NCBI GenBank assembly: GCA_012514865.1
Contig: JAAYZO010000695.1
Location: forward strand, 1-6,348
DNA length: 6,348 bases
Origin: Lentisphaerota bacterium
GTDB taxonomy: Bacteria; Verrucomicrobiota; Lentisphaeria; Oligosphaerales; JAFGRS01
Reading direction: 5' to 3'
In this document: one piece after another, positions 4,484 to 6,348 of the stretch
How positions within the stretch are numbered: the stretch's first letter is position 1
Layout: every line of letters begins with the position of its first letter
Program-made: the position numbers and the translations under genes
Notes under the pieces: generated by a model
What the model saw: the letters and a program-made list of their open reading frames with translations, nothing else
Databases searched by the model: none
Told to the model about the DNA's origin: nothing

Positions 4484-4535
4484 ACCCCCGGCGCCGCGCC
4501 AGGCGTCGGCCGCTGTCGGATGGAGCCTGTCTATC

Positions 4536-4541
4536 AGGGAG
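4536..4541 (+). promoter_or_regulatory. Ribosome binding site of the M14 gene
   Basis: AGGGAG lies 6 nt before the ATG at 4548 and decides that start over the in-frame ATG at 4455, whose extra 31 residues look non-coding. Confidence 0.8.
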
Positions 4542-4547
4542 TCGCCC

Positions 4548-6236
4548 ATGCACCGCTCTGCCTTGCCTGAACTGCCCTTTGAGCACTTTCTGAGCTTCGC
4601 CGAGGTCACCGGCTTTGTCGAGGCGCTGGCCTCGGCGGCGGGTCCGGACCTGGTCGAGCTGAGCCGCCTGGGTCTGTCTCGTGAGGGCCGCGCCCTGCAT
4701 CTCCTGACGATCACGGACCGCTCGACCGGCCCGGCCTCGGCCAAGCCGGCCTACCTGATCCACGGGAACATCCACGCCGCCGAGCTCTCGGGGACGCACG
4801 CGGCGCTGTACACCGCCCGGAAACTCCTGGCGGACCACCGCGAGGGGCGTTCCGATCTCCTGCGCGAGATGGCCTTCTACATCATCCCGCGGATCAACCC
4901 GGACGGCGCCGAGTTCGTGGTCGGGACCTCCGGGTCAGTGCGCAGCCGCACGGATCGTTCGCGGCGGGTGGCGAACACCCTGTACCAGGAGGACGTCGAT
5001 GGCAACGGCCTGATCCTGAGCATGCGCCAGGAGCACCCCGATGGCCCCTACGCCCTGGATCCGGAAGACCCGCGGCTGCTGGTGCAGCGCACGGTCGAGA
5101 GCCGTCCGCCGTTCTACCGCGTCTATCCCGAGGGCAGGGTGCACGCCTGGGATGGCAGCGACGCGATTGCGGTTGAGGGCCGGGGCTTCGACTGGAACCG
5201 CAACTGGTCGTTCGACTGGCGTCCTGAGCCCGAGCAGTGGGGCGCCGGCGACTTCCCGTTCAGCGAGCCGGAGATGCGCGCCCTGGCCGAGTTCCTGCAC
5301 GGCCGCCCGAATCTCTTTGCGGTGCTGGGCTACCACACCGGCCCGAACGCGGTGCTGCGGCCGCCCTCGACCGGCTCCGACGGCGATCTGGACGGCGGCG
5401 ACGTGGCCATGATGCACGAGCTGGCCGAGATGGGCTCCGCGCGCACCGGCTTCCCGGTGGTGCCGGTGGTCAAGTACCACGTCAACCGGGTTGGCCAGAA
5501 AGACATCAACCTGCGCGGGCACTTCCACAACTTCGGTTATCACCACCTCGGCCTCTTCGTCTTCGAGTTCGAGCTGGGGACCCTGGTCAACAGCGCCGGG
5601 GTCACGACCGAGGAGGTCTTCGCGACGAAGAACCAGCAGGAGTACGAGGCGGTGATGCGGCGGGTGCTGTCGTGGTGGGACCGCCAGGACCCGTCGCGGC
5701 GCGACCCGCTCTTCCACCCGTGGACGCCGTACGAGCACCCGCAGCTTGGCCGGGTCGAGATTGGCGGGATGCTGCAGCGCCATCTGGCGGGGCCGACCCT
5801 GTCGGAGCTGGCGACGATCTCGGCGGCGACGTACGAGTTCACCCTGGCGCACGCCGCCTGTCGGCCGGTGCTGTCGGTCGAGGAGGTCACCGCCGAGGTC
5901 ATCGAGGGGCCGATACGGCGCCTGCGCCTGCGCGTCGCCAACCGCGGGCGTTTCCCGACGCACATCTCGGCCAAGGGCCGCTCGCTGCGGCGGCTGCAGC
6001 CGGTGCGCGTCGAGTTCACGGCGGGCCCGGGTGTCGAGAGGCTCTCGCGCGAGGGCCACAGCAACCTCGGTCACCTCGGGGGGCTGACCGACAGCCGCGT
6101 CCTGGAGTGGTTCCTGCGCGTGCCCGAGGGCGCCGGCTGGCTCTGCGAGGTCGGCATCGACGCCGGCACGGCCGGGCGGCGGCGCCTGCGCATCGCCGCC
6201 GATGGCACGGTCGAGGCCCTGCCGGTGGCGCCCTGA
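4548..6236 (+). CDS. M14-family zinc carboxypeptidase-like metallopeptidase
   Basis: The protein has 562 residues and no signal peptide or membrane segment, so it is probably cytoplasmic. The M14 fold is clear: residues 72-82 (HGNIHAAELSG) carry zinc ligands H76 and E79, RINPDGAE (115-122) is the usual following strand, FDWNRNW (214-220) is the substrate-carboxylate-binding NRN region, GYHTGPN (261-267) supplies the third ligand H263, and FEFELGT (339-345) supplies the likely general base (E340 or E342). The DVDGNG insert (149-154) before NRN occurs in environmental M14 relatives. Residues from about 395 (HPWTPYEHPQLGRVEIGG onward) form an all-beta C-terminal extension of about 165 residues, possibly a sandwich domain. 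All catalytic residues are present, so it should be active on peptides or amide-linked conjugates; the substrate is unknown. It stands alone, with element B copies on both sides. Confidence 0.93.
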   Translation: MHRSALPELPFEHFLSFAEVTGFVEALASAAGPDLVELSRLGLSREGRALHLLTITDRSTGPASAKPAYLIHGNIHAAELSGTHAALYTARKLLADHREGRSDLLREMAFYIIPRINPDGAEFVVGTSGSVRSRTDRSRRVANTLYQEDVDGNGLILSMRQEHPDGPYALDPEDPRLLVQRTVESRPPFYRVYPEGRVHAWDGSDAIAVEGRGFDWNRNWSFDWRPEPEQWGAGDFPFSEPEMRALAEFLHGRPNLFAVLGYHTGPNAVLRPPSTGSDGDLDGGDVAMMHELAEMGSARTGFPVVPVVKYHVNRVGQKDINLRGHFHNFGYHHLGLFVFEFELGTLVNSAGVTTEEVFATKNQQEYEAVMRRVLSWWDRQDPSRRDPLFHPWTPYEHPQLGRVEIGGMLQRHLAGPTLSELATISAATYEFTLAHAACRPVLSVEEVTAEVIEGPIRRLRLRVANRGRFPTHISAKGRSLRRLQPVRVEFTAGPGVERLSREGHSNLGHLGGLTDSRVLEWFLRVPEGAGWLCEVGIDAGTAGRRRLRIAADGTVEALPVAP

Positions 6237-6268
6237 CGGATCTTCCGCGACGGGGCGGGAACGGCCTT

Positions 6269-6348
6269 CTACGAAACACCGCGGCGTAGTGCTGTCGATG
6301 CCGTTGCGGCTCGTGGACGCGTTCGCGTCTGTGGACACTCGCGCTCCA
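6269..6348 (+). repeat. Dispersed element B, copy 2, cut by the window edge
   Basis: Its last 56 bases are identical to 4275-4330; the first 24 match 15 of 24, keeping GAAACA. It begins 33-37 bases after the M14 stop codon, in the same orientation to the upstream gene as copy 1. The right end lies outside the window. Positions 6237-6268 show only a 4-bp stem and no T-run. Confidence 0.85.

Noticed and set aside
4445..4485. TTGACG and TAGTAC as a sigma70 promoter
   Set aside because: The spacing is about 29 bp, far from the 16-18 bp needed; only the weaker GTGCAA/CATAGT pairing fits.
383..4507. Shared 12-mer CGCCAGGCGTCG upstream of the pseudopilin and M14 starts
   Set aside because: It has the same orientation relative to both genes, but a repeated 12-mer is expected by chance in 6.3 kb of 70% G+C DNA, and distances to the start codons differ.
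4935..6338. 467-codon open frame on the minus strand opposite the M14 gene
   Set aside because: The sense strand carries all M14 catalytic motifs; the antisense frame is a G+C-rich shadow and begins inside element B.

Overview
The window is a G+C-rich bacterial chromosome segment (roughly 70% by eye, with strong G/C preference at third codon positions). It carries five protein genes separated by unusually repeat-rich intergenic DNA. The best taxonomic hint is the partial prepilin-like gene at the left edge. Its N-terminus belongs to the pseudopilin class that is greatly expanded in Planctomycetes, Lentisphaerae/Victivallales and relatives, and also in Armatimonadota. The GLDTSH-type Gfo/Idh oxidoreductase and the Ig-like plus deacetylase-like protein fit such an organism, probably known mainly from metagenomes. 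No single marker fixes the phylum.

Layout. Positions 1-363 (-) hold the 5' part of a type II secretion G-like pseudopilin gene. Positions 364-569 are a gap with a strong hairpin just after the next gene's stop. Positions 570-1466 (-) encode a short Gfo/Idh/MocA-family NAD(P)-dependent oxidoreductase. Positions 1467-1863 are a divergent control region with a good sigma70-like promoter, a perfect palindrome at the predicted transcript start, a duplicated dyad and a leader hairpin. Positions 1864-2967 (+) encode a 367-residue protein with an N-terminal beta-sandwich and a polysaccharide-deacetylase-like barrel. Positions 2968-3656 are non-coding and packed with repeats: a 9-bp tandem x4, a 22-bp direct repeat, a run of perfect stem-loops, and a near-identical 43-bp tandem x5. 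Positions 3657-4211 (+) encode a YkgJ-family cysteine-cluster protein. Positions 4212-4547 hold a relic of the same stem-loop family, a second dispersed repeat (element B) and a weak promoter candidate. Positions 4548-6236 (+) encode an M14 zinc carboxypeptidase-like protein. Positions 6269-6348 hold a second copy of element B, cut by the window edge.

The genes do not form one obvious operon. The oxidoreductase and the deacetylase-like gene are divergent and share a control region, which suggests a common theme of carbohydrate handling. The YkgJ and M14 genes look like independent units. I see no defence system, CRISPR array, transposase or biosynthetic cluster. The least explained content is the repeats: (1) a REP-like palindrome family whose copies differ by compensatory base-pair changes and which has expanded into a 43-bp tandem array; (2) element B, about 100 bp, found about 40 bp downstream of two different stop codons. 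The long open frames across the repeat zone and opposite the real genes look spurious.
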